DNA of 52,448 nt from an uncultured Halieaceae bacterium (GCA_913048575.1 CAJWWJ010000002.1:1-52448); one strand, 5' to 3'. Positions 16,681 to 25,653 are shown, counted from the first letter of the stretch. The notes: generated by a model from the letters alone, not told the origin. Numbers and translations: made by a program.

Positions 16681-17988
16681 ATGACTTCAGAAGACAGCAA
16701 CATCGCATGGTTTCGTTATACGGGTCCCTACATCAAGGCGCACCGAGGGAGAACGTTTGTCGTTTATCTCGGCAGTGGTGCACTCGATACACCGCGATGC
16801 GTCACACTGGTTCACGACTTAGCGTTGCTGCATTCACTCGGGGTACGCCTCGTACTCGTCCACGCCACACGCGAAGCCATTGGTCAGAAGCTGGCCGCTA
16901 ATAATACGCCTGAACAGTTTCATCACGGTATCCGCATTACCGATGATCACACGTTGGCCATTGCGAGTGATGCGGCGTCACATCAACGGCTGCACTTAGA
17001 GCGCATGATGTCGACAGGGCTGCCCAACACCCCGCTGCTCGGCGCACGGCTGCGAGTGATCAGCGGCAACTTTGTTACCGCGCGTCCATTGGGTATCTAT
17101 GATGGCGTTGACTATCTTCACAGCGGTGCGGTTCGAAGGGTGGATGCTGAAGGCATCGTATCGGTACTCGACAATGACGCGATTGCCCTCATTTCACCAT
17201 TGGGCTACTCACCCGCTGGGGAGCTCTTCAGCGTCAGTGCCAGTGAAGTCGCAGAAGCCGTCGCAGTGGCGATCGGCGCAGATAAACTGCTATTCCTCGA
17301 TCGATACGAGGGGCTTATGACCGCCGACGGCCAACTAATCCGTCAATGCACCGTCGCCACAGCAGAACAACTTATCATCAATGATCATGAGCAAAAGCGA
17401 CTCAGAGATGCAGCCTGCCGTGCCTGCATCGCCGGGGTGGAGCGCAGCCATGTCATCAGCTTCGAGCGTGAAGATGCGCTGATGGAAGAATTGTTCACTC
17501 ATGATGGTTCGGGCACGCTGATCGCGCAAAATCAGTATGAGCAAGCCAGACGCGCGCACATTGACGACATCGCGAGCATTGTCGAACTCATCCGTCCGCT
17601 CGAGGACAGTGGCGCCTTAGTCAGAAGGTCACGCGAGCGGCTCGAAGAGGAAATCGAGCACTTTTCGATTCTCGAGCGCGATGGTCGGGTGATTGCCTGC
17701 GCGGCACTCTATGCTTACCCAGATGAAAAGGTGGGCGAAATTGCCTGTGTGGCGACGCACCCCGATTACCGGCGCGCCGGCCGAGCCGAACAACTGCTTC
17801 AAGCGCTGCTGAACCAGGCCGCAGAGCACGCTCTGACGCACGTTTTCGCGCTCACTACACAGACGACCCATTGGTTTCTTGAGCAAGGCTTTGCGCCAAC
17901 CACGCAAGAAGCATTGCCAGTAGAGAAACAACAACTGTATAACTGGCAACGAAACGCAGCCGTCCTGATCCGGCCGGTATCACACTGA
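16681..17988 (+). CDS. argA: N-acetylglutamate synthase ArgA
   Basis: ArgA acetylates glutamate from acetyl-CoA, the first committed step of arginine synthesis. The 435-aa protein is the classical bifunctional-looking form: an N-terminal amino acid kinase-like domain (about 20-290; YIKAHRGRTFVVYLGSGAL at its start) that usually binds the arginine inhibitor, and a C-terminal GNAT domain (about 290-430) with the acetyl-CoA motif in YRRAGRAEQLL. No membrane or signal segment is present. The gene is divergent from glnE and is followed 52 bp later by ilvD on the same strand; a weak TATCAC/GTGATA dyad lies between them. Confidence 0.95.
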   Translation: MTSEDSNIAWFRYTGPYIKAHRGRTFVVYLGSGALDTPRCVTLVHDLALLHSLGVRLVLVHATREAIGQKLAANNTPEQFHHGIRITDDHTLAIASDAASHQRLHLERMMSTGLPNTPLLGARLRVISGNFVTARPLGIYDGVDYLHSGAVRRVDAEGIVSVLDNDAIALISPLGYSPAGELFSVSASEVAEAVAVAIGADKLLFLDRYEGLMTADGQLIRQCTVATAEQLIINDHEQKRLRDAACRACIAGVERSHVISFEREDALMEELFTHDGSGTLIAQNQYEQARRAHIDDIASIVELIRPLEDSGALVRRSRERLEEEIEHFSILERDGRVIACAALYAYPDEKVGEIACVATHPDYRRAGRAEQLLQALLNQAAEHALTHVFALTTQTTHWFLEQGFAPTTQEALPVEKQQLYNWQRNAAVLIRPVSH

Positions 17989-18040
17989 ATGACTGCCAGT
18001 GATAAGCTGACCCTCGTTTTTTAAACACTGGGAGATTTCA

Positions 18041-19885
18041 ATGCCCCAATACCGATCCCGCACTTCGACCGCTGGGCGTAATATGGCAGGTGCTCGCGCG
18101 CTATGGCGCGCCACCGGCATGCAAGATGGTGACTTTGAAAAGCCGATCATTGCGGTGGTCAATTCATTTACTCAGTTTGTACCAGGGCACGTGCATCTTA
18201 AAGATCTCGGGCAGCTGGTCGCTCGCGAAATCGAGGCGTCAGGTGGCGTCGCTAAAGAATTTAATACCATTGCTGTCGACGATGGCATCGCAATGGGCCA
18301 TGACGGGATGCTCTACAGCTTGCCCTCTCGGGATCTCATTGCGGATTCGGTCGAATACATGGTCAATGCGCACTGTGCCGATGCCATGGTGTGTATTTCT
18401 AACTGCGATAAAATCACACCGGGGATGCTCAACGCGGCCATGCGCCTCAATATCCCGGTGATATTTGTCTCGGGTGGCCCAATGGAAGCGGGAAAAACCG
18501 CCCTGTCAGAACACAAACTCGATTTAGTGGATGCAATGGTCATTGCGGCTGACTCGAGTGCCGATGATGCGACGGTAGAAGCCTATGAGCGCTCAGCCTG
18601 TCCTACCTGCGGTTCATGCTCGGGCATGTTTACTGCCAACTCAATGAATTGCCTGACCGAGGCGCTCGGTTTGAGTTTGCCGGGCAATGGCTCACTGCTC
18701 GCCACACATGCTGATCGTGAGCAGCTTTTCCTGCGTGCCGGACGTTTGATTGTAGAGGTCGCTAAGCGCTGGTATGAGCAAGATGACAAGACGGCCTTAC
18801 CGAGAGAAATTGCCAGTAAAAAGGCCTTTGAGAATGCGATGACCCTCGATGTTGCGATGGGAGGATCGACCAATACGATTCTGCACCTGCTTGCGGCAGC
18901 ACAAGAAGCGGGAGTGGACTTTGATATGGCAGATATCGACACCCTATCGCGAAAGGTGCCACAGCTGTGCAAGGTCGCTCCGAGCACCCCCCTCTACCAC
19001 ATGGAGGATGTGCACCGGGCCGGCGGCGTGATGGCGATTCTTGGTGAACTGGCACGCGGCCACTTACTGCATCTCGATTGCCCCACGGTCCACAGTGATA
19101 GCCTGGCCAGCGCCTTATCAGACTGGGATATTATGCAAACGGAGCGCGACGATGTGCGCACGCTTTATGCGGCGGGCCCGGCGGGTATCCCTACACAACA
19201 GGCCTTCAGTCAGGCAGTGCGCTGGCCAACTCTGGATACCGACCGACACTCGGGCTGTGTCAGGGATATGGCGCACGCTTACTCACAAGAGGGCGGGCTC
19301 GCTGTCCTATTTGGCAATATCGCTGAAGCGGGCTGCGTGGTCAAAACTGCTGGCGTCGATGACGCCTCGTTACGCTTTAGTGGGCCCGCGCATATTTGCG
19401 AAAGCCAAGAGGGCGCCGTCAGCGATATTCTCGAAGATCGTGTTAAGGCAGGGGATGTGGTCGTCATCCGCTACGAGGGGCCGCGCGGCGGGCCCGGTAT
19501 GCAAGAGATGCTCTACCCCACCAGTTACCTGAAATCGAAAGATTTGGGCAAAGCCTGCGCCCTAATTACGGATGGTCGCTTCTCAGGCGGTACATCAGGC
19601 TTGTCGATTGGGCATGTCTCACCCGAGGCGGCAGCGGGCGGAGCAATCGCCCTGATCGAACCCGGCGATATCATTGAGATCAATATTCCTGAGCGGCAGA
19701 TCAATGTCCTGCTCGATGAAGCGACGCTGGCAGGGCGTCGAGATGCCATGAATCACCGAGCGCGAGCATGGAAGCCGGTGGATGAAAGACCAAGAAAGGT
19801 CTCTACTGCACTCAAGGTCTATGCCAGCATGGTCACCAGTGCCGACAAAGGCGCCATTCGCGACAGCAGTCTGATTGACGGATAA
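18041..19885 (+). CDS. ilvD: dihydroxy-acid dehydratase IlvD
   Basis: IlvD dehydrates 2,3-dihydroxy acids to the keto acid precursors of Val, Leu and Ile, using an iron-sulfur cluster. The 614-aa sequence carries the cluster Cys motifs in [11 protein letters not shown] (about 120-130) and [11 protein letters not shown] (about 190-200), and the C-terminal signature [14 protein letters not shown] clear GGGAG ribosome binding site precedes the ATG. Its 3' end is 6 bp from the convergent lipoprotein gene. With ilvE and leuA in the same region it contributes to branched-chain amino acid synthesis. Confidence 0.97.
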   Translation: MPQYRSRTSTAGRNMAGARALWRATGMQDGDFEKPIIAVVNSFTQFVPGHVHLKDLGQLVAREIEASGGVAKEFNTIAVDDGIAMGHDGMLYSLPSRDLIADSVEYMVNAHCADAMVCISNCDKITPGMLNAAMRLNIPVIFVSGGPMEAGKTALSEHKLDLVDAMVIAADSSADDATVEAYERSACPTCGSCSGMFTANSMNCLTEALGLSLPGNGSLLATHADREQLFLRAGRLIVEVAKRWYEQDDKTALPREIASKKAFENAMTLDVAMGGSTNTILHLLAAAQEAGVDFDMADIDTLSRKVPQLCKVAPSTPLYHMEDVHRAGGVMAILGELARGHLLHLDCPTVHSDSLASALSDWDIMQTERDDVRTLYAAGPAGIPTQQAFSQAVRWPTLDTDRHSGCVRDMAHAYSQEGGLAVLFGNIAEAGCVVKTAGVDDASLRFSGPAHICESQEGAVSDILEDRVKAGDVVVIRYEGPRGGPGMQEMLYPTSYLKSKDLGKACALITDGRFSGGTSGLSIGHVSPEAAAGGAIALIEPGDIIEINIPERQINVLLDEATLAGRRDAMNHRARAWKPVDERPRKVSTALKVYASMVTSADKGAIRDSSLIDG

Positions 19886-19891
19886 CGCGCA

Positions 19892-20773
19892 TTAGTCCAC
19901 GCCCGCAAGTTGGGCGAGGTCGTCGCGTAAAGCGCTGAGCCGTCGTCTTAACTTGTTGTCCTGCTTGCTGCTACGCAGAATGAGCACATCGCGAACGAGC
20001 TGCAGGATCACCTCACCATTATGGTCAATGCCTTCTCGGTAGGCGGGCAGTTGCGCCTCATCGCGACCGGCAATCAGTGCTCGCACCTGTTGCGGCCAGT
20101 CGGCACTATCCGCGATAAGAATCTCTGATAACGTCGTAATCCAGACCCGTCTATCCGCTAGCCAAAACGTGTCCAGCCTTGTCATCTCCATCACACCACT
20201 GCGTATTCGCTCTGTCTGTTGATCAGATAGCGGCCCAAGGTAGTCAGACATTTGCTCGTCAAAACGCGCGGCAATGTCGGTGCGATAGTCCTCGTCATCG
20301 CGTGCTAATCGATCTGCTTCCAATTCGTCTTGTTTAGCCAGCAAGGTCTCGACAAAGCCCCGTCGCTGCGAGCGATCGAGCGTTTGTCCTGTGCTCAACA
20401 ACAAGTCTAAAAAGGGACCTTGAATCCGGTTAGCGGCCGCCTCTATTCTGTCCGCCATTAAGCGTGCCGACTCAACGGGTACGCCCTCGTCAAGAATGAC
20501 CAGAGTCTCATCAAGCAGCGTGACATAGCTGGGCAGCTCTTCTTGGCGGTGCCAAGACAATAAGTCATCGAGTCGCTCATCAAATTGTGCCTGCTGATTA
20601 CGACTCAAAGAGACGTAATCGTCGAGGTACCAACGAATAACAATATCGACTCGGTTATAAATAAATTGGGTCGCGGAACAGCCCGATATCAAGCACAGCA
20701 TCAGGCACATGAGCAGCCTCAATGACCGGCCAGCCCGGCCATGCGCATCGGCTGCGCGGTGAGGCTCGGTCAA
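19892..20773 (-). CDS. DUF6279-like lipoprotein
   Basis: This is a predicted outer- or inner-membrane lipoprotein of unknown role. A hydrophobic stretch LLMCLMLCLISGC ends in a lipobox (LISG|C), followed by a helical, charged, soluble domain of about 260 residues rich in Asp, Arg, Leu and Gln. It resembles the DUF6279 family. The start is uncertain. The track ORF runs to 20905 inside leuA. A TTG at 20773 forms a TTGA overlap with the leuA stop and gives a 32-residue leader. A TTG at 20722 would give a compact signal (MRLLMCLML). The ATG at 20710 has a GAGG upstream but leaves only 10 residues before the Cys. It is probably cotranscribed with leuA. Confidence 0.7.
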   Translation of the reverse strand: MTEPHRAADAHGRAGRSLRLLMCLMLCLISGCSATQFIYNRVDIVIRWYLDDYVSLSRNQQAQFDERLDDLLSWHRQEELPSYVTLLDETLVILDEGVPVESARLMADRIEAAANRIQGPFLDLLLSTGQTLDRSQRRGFVETLLAKQDELEADRLARDDEDYRTDIAARFDEQMSDYLGPLSDQQTERIRSGVMEMTRLDTFWLADRRVWITTLSEILIADSADWPQQVRALIAGRDEAQLPAYREGIDHNGEVILQLVRDVLILRSSKQDNKLRRRLSALRDDLAQLAGVD

Positions 20774-22446
20774 GCGGCGTTGGCAGTGATCAGTCCGCGG
20801 CCGTCCAGAGCAGACAGAATAGCCGCTAGTGACGCGTGCACGATGTCGTGGCTTCGACCGACGCCGCAGGGCCGCTCGCCATCGATGTTGAGCTGGACGT
20901 AACACACTGCCTCCGCATCGGCGCTCTGCCCTAAAGTGTGCTCAGAATACTCTACTACCACGATGTGTCGACCCGTGACGGACTCCATGGCCTGCACAAA
21001 GGCATCGACCACGCCATTCCCTTGGCCACTCAGCGCAACGTCACCGCCTGGCCCCGTCAGGGTGACTTCTAAACCGTCACTACCGTTTTGTCTTAATAAC
21101 TGGTAATTCCCAAGCTGCCATCGATCTGCGGTCATTAAATAGGTTTGCTGAAAAAGCGCATAGATCTCGTCAGAGGACACCTCTGCTTCGCTGTCTTCTG
21201 CTAAATCTTGCACCGCAGTGCTGAAATCCACCTGCAACCAGCGGGGTAACTCCAGCCCATAATCCCGCCTCAGCACGTGCGCGACGCCGCCCTTGCCCGA
21301 TTGGCTGTTGATTCTAATCACCTCCTGATACGTCCGCCCAATATCAGCGGGATCAATCGGTAAATAAGCGACATCCCAACCACTGTCGGCATCACGCTTT
21401 GACAAGCATTTGTGAATAGCGTCCTGATGACTGCCCGAAAAGGCGGTAAACACCAACTCACCCGCGTAAGGGTGCCTAGGATGAACCGGTAATTGGGTGC
21501 ACTCACGCGCCACCGTGCAGATCTCATCCATATTAGTGAAATCAAGCTCAGGGTCGACGCCTTGGCTATACAGATTCATCGCCATCGTCAGAATGTCCAT
21601 GTTGCCGGTACGCTCACCATTGCCAAGCAACGTGCCCTCTACCCGATCAGCACCGGCCATCAGACCCAATTCAGAAGCGGCAACCGCGCACCCTCGATCG
21701 TTGTGGGTATGTAACGACAAAATTAACGAGTCACGGTGACGCACATGGTCACTGAACCACTCTATTTGATCAGCATAGATATTGGGGGTGCTCATCTCGA
21801 CGGTTGCGGGCAGATTGATGATCACCGGGTTTTCAGGTGTGGGGGACAGTACCGCGTTCACCGCGTCACACACCGTCACCGCAAAATCCAACTCGGTCCC
21901 GGTAAAGCTTTCCGGACTGTACTCAAAAACCCATTCTGTCTCGGGTTGGGCTTCAGCCGCGGCTTTCACCAACTGTGCGCCGGTCACGGCAATCTCAGTA
22001 ATACCGGCTCGATCGAGGCCAAATACGTATTCACGTTGTACTGTAGAAGTGCTGTTATAAAAGTGAACGACCGCTCGGCGTGCACCCGCTAACGCCGCAA
22101 AGGTCTTAGTAATCAAGTCGGGGCGGGCTTGAGTGAGTACCTGCACCGTGACGTCCGCTGGAATCCGGTCCTCCTCGATCAATTTGCGCAAAAAGGCAAA
22201 GTCATGGCTGGACGCCGAGGGAAACCCCACTTCGATCTCTTTAAAACCAATGGATATCAACAGCTCCCACAAACGAAGTTTCTGTGCCGCATTCATGGGC
22301 TCAACCAAAGCCTGATTGCCATCACGAAGATCGACTGAACACCAAGAGGGTGCCTGAGTAATCCGCTGATCCGGCCAGCGGCGATCGGGCTTGGCAATCG
22401 GCTCAAAAGCGCGGTACTTACGATGGTCAAAGCGCAGCATGCTCAC
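20770..22446 (-). CDS. leuA: 2-isopropylmalate synthase LeuA (long, type 2 form)
   Basis: LeuA condenses acetyl-CoA with 2-ketoisovalerate, the committed step of leucine synthesis. The 558-aa protein belongs to the longer LeuA form known from Pseudomonas and actinobacteria rather than the E. coli form. The catalytic TIM barrel shows SVDLRDGNQALVEPM (about 37-51), FKEIEVGFPSAS and the metal-binding HTHNDRG (about 241-247). A linker and a C-terminal regulatory LeuA dimer domain (about 430-558) follow, usually the site of leucine feedback. The start is GTG at 22446, supported by AGGA eight bases upstream; an ATG is two codons later. It is divergent from an Lrp-type regulator. Confidence 0.96.
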   Translation of the reverse strand: MSMLRFDHRKYRAFEPIAKPDRRWPDQRITQAPSWCSVDLRDGNQALVEPMNAAQKLRLWELLISIGFKEIEVGFPSASSHDFAFLRKLIEEDRIPADVTVQVLTQARPDLITKTFAALAGARRAVVHFYNSTSTVQREYVFGLDRAGITEIAVTGAQLVKAAAEAQPETEWVFEYSPESFTGTELDFAVTVCDAVNAVLSPTPENPVIINLPATVEMSTPNIYADQIEWFSDHVRHRDSLILSLHTHNDRGCAVAASELGLMAGADRVEGTLLGNGERTGNMDILTMAMNLYSQGVDPELDFTNMDEICTVARECTQLPVHPRHPYAGELVFTAFSGSHQDAIHKCLSKRDADSGWDVAYLPIDPADIGRTYQEVIRINSQSGKGGVAHVLRRDYGLELPRWLQVDFSTAVQDLAEDSEAEVSSDEIYALFQQTYLMTADRWQLGNYQLLRQNGSDGLEVTLTGPGGDVALSGQGNGVVDAFVQAMESVTGRHIVVVEYSEHTLGQSADAEAVCYVQLNIDGERPCGVGRSHDIVHASLAAILSALDGRGLITANAA

Positions 22447-22548
22447 AGTGGTCTTCCTAAAGAGGGTTAGCGAGCAACGTAGTCTATCCAGCCATCGCGA
22501 GGGATAGTCACTTAAATTAGCGGTAATTCACACATAGTTAGTGATATT

Positions 22549-22592
22549 CTCTAAATTTATGGGATATTATCTCCTATATCCCCAATTTAGAG
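22549..22592. promoter_or_regulatory. nested 44-bp dyad upstream of the Lrp-family gene
   Basis: Two perfect inverted repeats are nested. CTCTAAATT (22549-22557) pairs with AATTTAGAG (22584-22592), and inside it GGGATAT (22561-22567) pairs with ATATCCC (22576-22582) across an 8-base centre. The dyad ends 6 bp before the regulator's ATG and about 100 bp from the divergent leuA start. A related half-motif CTTAAATTAG lies at 22511-22520. It fits an autoregulatory operator for the adjacent Lrp protein, though in RNA it would also form a hairpin covering the translation start region. Confidence 0.65.
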
Positions 22593-22598
22593 CGTTTT

Positions 22599-23075
22599 AT
22601 GGGCGGGAATGACCTGGAGCTAGACCGTATTGATCGTAAGATTCTGCACATCTTGCAGCGTGATGCTGGGCTGAACAATCTTGAACTTGCCGAGCGTGTA
22701 GGCCTATCGCCCACCCCCTGTGCTCGCCGGGTGAAACGCCTTTGGACAGAAGGCGTAATGACCCACCAAGTCGCAATGGTAGACCCCAAAAAACTGGGTC
22801 TTCATCTCACTGCTCACGTGAGCGTCACCATGGACCGACATACGCCGGATCGCTTCGAAGTTTTTGAAGAGACGATCGCAGATGTCCCCGAGGTGGTGGA
22901 CTGTTGCGTCGTAACAGGTCAAAGCGCTGATTACCTGCTGAAAGCTGTGGTAAGAGACATGGCCCACTATGAACAGTTTTTGCTGGGAACACTGACGCGT
23001 ATCGCTGGGGTCAGTGCGGTGCACTCAAGCTTCGAATTACGACGCGTGCTATCCCGCACTGCGGTGAGCGTTTGA
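22599..23075 (+). CDS. Lrp/AsnC-family transcriptional regulator
   Basis: This 158-aa protein has the Lrp/AsnC layout: an N-terminal winged helix-turn-helix (about 8-60; LDRIDRKILHILQRDAG then SPTPCARRVKRLWTEGV) and a C-terminal RAM/AsnC ligand-binding domain (about 70-150) with VPEVVDCCVVTGQSADYLL. Such proteins sense an amino acid and act as dimers or octamers. Only weak ribosome-binding sequence (AGAG) precedes the ATG. The gene is divergent from leuA, and the shared 152-bp region contains a large dyad, so it may regulate itself and possibly leuA. The ligand cannot be read from the sequence. It ends 8 bp from the convergent dsbA. Confidence 0.92.
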   Translation: MGGNDLELDRIDRKILHILQRDAGLNNLELAERVGLSPTPCARRVKRLWTEGVMTHQVAMVDPKKLGLHLTAHVSVTMDRHTPDRFEVFEETIADVPEVVDCCVVTGQSADYLLKAVVRDMAHYEQFLLGTLTRIAGVSAVHSSFELRRVLSRTAVSV

Positions 23076-23083
23076 CAAGCTGG

Positions 23084-23737
23084 TTACTCGGCGGCTAACT
23101 CTTTTTCAACGAGGTATTGCGCGATCTCCAACATATTGGTCTGGCTGCCCGCAGATCGTGTCTCAATGAGGTATTTTCCCGCCACCATTAATGAAGGTGT
23201 TCCCGATATTTTTGCGGACTTTGCGCGCGCGTCAGCCTGTCGAACTTGAGAATCTACACCAAACGAATCAAACGCCTTATCGAATTGCACGGGGTCAACA
23301 CCACTGTCCTCGAACAAATCACGTAACGCGAGCCGAGAGGACAGGCGCTCGCGTTTAACATGCATGGCATCAAAAATAATCGGGTGCACCGTTTCCTTAA
23401 CACCTAGCACCTCGGCTATGTAATACGCCTTGGCATGTATTTTCATCCCGTCATTCCAGACCGCTGGTGAGGGTTGCACCACGGCACCCTCTGGTAGCTG
23501 CTTACCCCACGCCGTGAGCATGGGTTCAAAGGTGTAGCAGTGCCCGCAGCCGTACCAAAAGAACTCGGTCACCACCACGTCTTGAGAACGACCGGTAGCA
23601 ACGGTGGGGGTGAGTATTTGGTAATGCTGCCCCTCCACCCAGCGCTCTTCGGCTATTCCTTTGCCGCTTAACGTGGTCAGAGCAACCAATACAGTGCAAG
23701 CAAGCCAAAAAATGGGTCGAGTGGTCGTGTTGATCAT
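23084..23737 (-). CDS. dsbA: periplasmic thiol:disulfide oxidoreductase DsbA (CGHC active site)
   Basis: DsbA introduces disulfides into exported proteins. The start was moved from 23818 to the ATG at 23737, which has a strong GGGAGGG ribosome binding site and begins a normal signal peptide (about 1-29, ending GIAEE), giving 217 aa. The thioredoxin fold with helical insert carries the active site FWYGCGHCYTFEP (about 64-76) and the cis-proline loop SGTPSLM (about 179-185). The dipeptide between the cysteines is Gly-His, where E. coli and P. aeruginosa have Pro-His. It follows cytochromes c5 and c4, the same order as in pseudomonads, and a perfect hairpin lies in its leader. Confidence 0.94.
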   Translation of the reverse strand: MINTTTRPIFWLACTVLVALTTLSGKGIAEERWVEGQHYQILTPTVATGRSQDVVVTEFFWYGCGHCYTFEPMLTAWGKQLPEGAVVQPSPAVWNDGMKIHAKAYYIAEVLGVKETVHPIIFDAMHVKRERLSSRLALRDLFEDSGVDPVQFDKAFDSFGVDSQVRQADARAKSAKISGTPSLMVAGKYLIETRSAGSQTNMLEIAQYLVEKELAAE

Positions 23738-23755
23738 AGAGATCCCTCCCTGGAG

Positions 23756-23775
23756 CGGGTGACCAGTGTCACCCG
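23756..23775 (-). promoter_or_regulatory. perfect 8-bp hairpin between cytochrome c4 and dsbA genes
   Basis: CGGGTGAC (23756-23763) and GTCACCCG (23768-23775) form a perfect 8-bp stem with a 4-base loop. It lies in the 55-bp gap after the cytochrome c4 stop, just upstream of the dsbA ribosome binding site. There is no T run, so a processing/stabilising element or a partial attenuator between the two genes is more likely than a full terminator. It is also nearly self-complementary DNA and could be an operator. Confidence 0.6.
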
Positions 23776-23792
23776 TCGGTACTATGAAATAG

Positions 23793-24443
23793 CTATGGGT
23801 TAGGTTGCAGCCCCGCAATGTAGCTCGCTACCGCCTCAATTTCCATATCGCTCATCCGGAATGCCGTGGTACGCATGATCCGAGCGTCACCACCATTTGT
23901 GCGGCCGGTTGGATCCTCGTAGCCCTTTCTAAACATTTTAAGCTGTGACGCAATGTACTCGGCGTGTTGCCCTCCGAGAGAAGGATACCCCGCTAAGCTG
24001 TTGCCGTTTCCAGTGGGGCTATGACATCCGGAACAAGCGGGCACCTGTCTGTCCGCAATACCGGCTAAATACACCTTTCTGCCGAGCGCGACTTTATCGG
24101 GATCACTCATACCGCCCGATCGCTCCTGGGCGTCATAAAATGCAGCGATATCTGACAGGTCTTCATCGGTCATGTTGTCGACCTGCCCTGCCATGAGCGC
24201 GACCGGACGACGGCCATCGCGGATATCTTGCATCTGTTTGAGCAAGTATTTATGCCCCAGGCCAGCCAGCTTAGGGAACGTAGGCACGGCACTGTTGCCA
24301 TCAACCCCGTGGCAGGCGACGCAGGTGGCGGCCTTAACCTGCCCTGCTTCGGCGTCACCAGTACTGGCGTTTACCGCTGCACCACTACTGAGCAACGCGA
24401 TCAACAACAAACCTTGAGTCTTTTGGGCCAAGCGCTGAAACAT
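23793..24443 (-). CDS. diheme cytochrome c4
   Basis: This periplasmic diheme cytochrome of the c4 type probably carries electrons to terminal oxidases. A signal peptide (about 1-26, ending AVNAS) is followed by two monoheme domains with CxxCH sites: CVACH (about residue 41) and CSGCH (about 138). Candidate axial Met residues are in VALMAGQV and TAFRMSDM. The ATG at 24443 was preferred to 24449 because GAGA sits about six bases upstream of it; the protein is then 216 aa. The gene lies between the c5 cytochrome and dsbA on one strand, matching the pseudomonad cluster beside engB and polA. Confidence 0.92.
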   Translation of the reverse strand: MFQRLAQKTQGLLLIALLSSGAAVNASTGDAEAGQVKAATCVACHGVDGNSAVPTFPKLAGLGHKYLLKQMQDIRDGRRPVALMAGQVDNMTDEDLSDIAAFYDAQERSGGMSDPDKVALGRKVYLAGIADRQVPACSGCHSPTGNGNSLAGYPSLGGQHAEYIASQLKMFRKGYEDPTGRTNGGDARIMRTTAFRMSDMEIEAVASYIAGLQPNP

Positions 24444-24464
24444 AATCATTCTCGTTCGCCAGTA

Positions 24465-24782
24465 TTATTGTGCGGTGGACATGTAAGTGATGAGTGCCGC
24501 GTAATCTTCGTCACTGCAACTATTGCAGAGCCCGCCCGGCGGCATCGCACCCAAGCCATTGCGGACTGACGCGACCAGTGCGTCCATACCTTTTTCTAAT
24601 CTCGGCGCCCAGGCAGCTTCATTGCCGGTTGCCGGCGCCCCTGCCACACCCACAGCATGACAAGCACCACATGAGGCAGCGTATTGTGCTGGTGGATCAC
24701 CGGCGAACACGGTCGGCGCAACAACCAATGCAGCGCCAGCAGCCAAGCGCATTGCAGCGCGAGTAAATGCGATTGTTTTCAT
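24465..24782 (-). CDS. cytochrome c5-family monoheme protein
   Basis: This small periplasmic c-type cytochrome has 105 aa. A signal peptide of about 27 residues ends in VFAGD. The heme site is CGACH (about residue 38), the likely Met ligand is in GAMPPGG, and the second cysteine pair CNSC after it is the disulfide typical of the c5 family. The track start (TTG, 24788) was replaced by the ATG at 24782, which has AGAGGG seven bases upstream. It precedes cytochrome c4 by 21 bp and is probably cotranscribed; engB is divergent. Confidence 0.92.
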   Translation of the reverse strand: MKTIAFTRAAMRLAAGAALVVAPTVFAGDPPAQYAASCGACHAVGVAGAPATGNEAAWAPRLEKGMDALVASVRNGLGAMPPGGLCNSCSDEDYAALITYMSTAQ

Positions 24783-24978
24783 GATCAAACCCTCTAAAAG
24801 CTTCTTGTATGTCGTGATTCAAATACGGTTGCGCACTGTCGGCGGCTCACGCTTGCCGTTATCACAAACGGCCCTTCGCTGATCATCGCTATCATGCAGC
24901 AATTTACACTTTTAACCTGCGCCACCTGTAAGACAGCGTGGCATTATAGACGTTCCGTGTCGTGGCACAAATCGCAAA
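24783..24978. promoter_or_regulatory. divergent cytochrome c5/engB intergenic region
   Basis: This 196-bp gap contains the promoters of the cytochrome/dsbA unit (minus) and engB (plus). A perfect inverted repeat GCCGTT-ATCACA-AACGGC lies at 24855-24872. A TATAGA at 24945-24950 resembles a plus-strand -10 for engB but lacks a good -35. No FNR/Anr-type TTGAT-N4-ATCAA box and no ORF were recognised. Confidence 0.35.
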
Positions 24979-25644
24979 ATGACCGAGCAAACAACGTCGC
25001 CTATTAAACTCAATTTTCGTGAGGCGACCTTTCTCCAGAGTGCCAGCGCTATTGAGAATGCACCGGCCGATAGCGGCTGGGAGGTGGCGTTTGCCGGCCG
25101 GTCTAATTCCGGAAAATCTAGCGCAATCAACACCTTAACAGAACAAACAAAGCTGGCGCGCACCTCCCGCACGCCGGGGCGTACGCAATTGATTAACTTT
25201 TTTTCGCTGACCGATCACCAACGGATAGTCGATCTACCCGGCTATGGCTTTGCCAAAGTACCCCTCGCGGTCAAAAAGAAGTGGAACCAACAGCTCGAAC
25301 GTTACCTGCAACACCGACAAAGCCTCCGAGGACTGGTCATGCTGATGGATGTTCGTCACCCACTGACCGAACCGGATCAACAAATGCTGGGCTGGGCCAT
25401 CTCCGCGACGATGCCGGTCCATATTTTGCTCACCAAAGCCGACAAACTCAAACGGGGGCCCGCACAAAACACGCTACTCTCTGTTCAAAGTCGACTCCGA
25501 GAGCACGAAGAACTGGTCCGAGTACAGTTGTTCTCATCACTCAAGCGGCAAGGGGTAGACGTCCTCAGCAAACAGATTAATCGCTGGTTAACCGACGACT
25601 CTGTCCTCGCTGATGAACCCAAATCACCATCCGAGACCTCTTAA
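24979..25644 (+). CDS. engB: ribosome biogenesis GTPase EngB (YihA/YsxC)
   Basis: EngB is an essential TRAFAC GTPase needed for late large-subunit assembly and normal division. The 221-aa protein has G1 GRSNSGKSS (about 41-49), the switch region [11 protein letters not shown]3 [10 protein letters not shown] (about 80-89), G4 TKADK and a C-terminal FSSLKRQG segment. It is divergent from the cytochrome genes and convergent with polA, the same neighbourhood as in pseudomonads. The stop is 9 bp from the polA stop, and no terminator hairpin is evident between them. Confidence 0.96.
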   Translation: MTEQTTSPIKLNFREATFLQSASAIENAPADSGWEVAFAGRSNSGKSSAINTLTEQTKLARTSRTPGRTQLINFFSLTDHQRIVDLPGYGFAKVPLAVKKKWNQQLERYLQHRQSLRGLVMLMDVRHPLTEPDQQMLGWAISATMPVHILLTKADKLKRGPAQNTLLSVQSRLREHEELVRVQLFSSLKRQGVDVLSKQINRWLTDDSVLADEPKSPSETS

Positions 25645-25653
25645 CACCGACGA

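Noticed and set aside
17978-18022. Terminator between argA and ilvD (TATCAC/GTGATA dyad and T6 run)
   Set aside because: The stem is short and AT-rich, and the T run begins 12 bases after it; at best a weak pause site.
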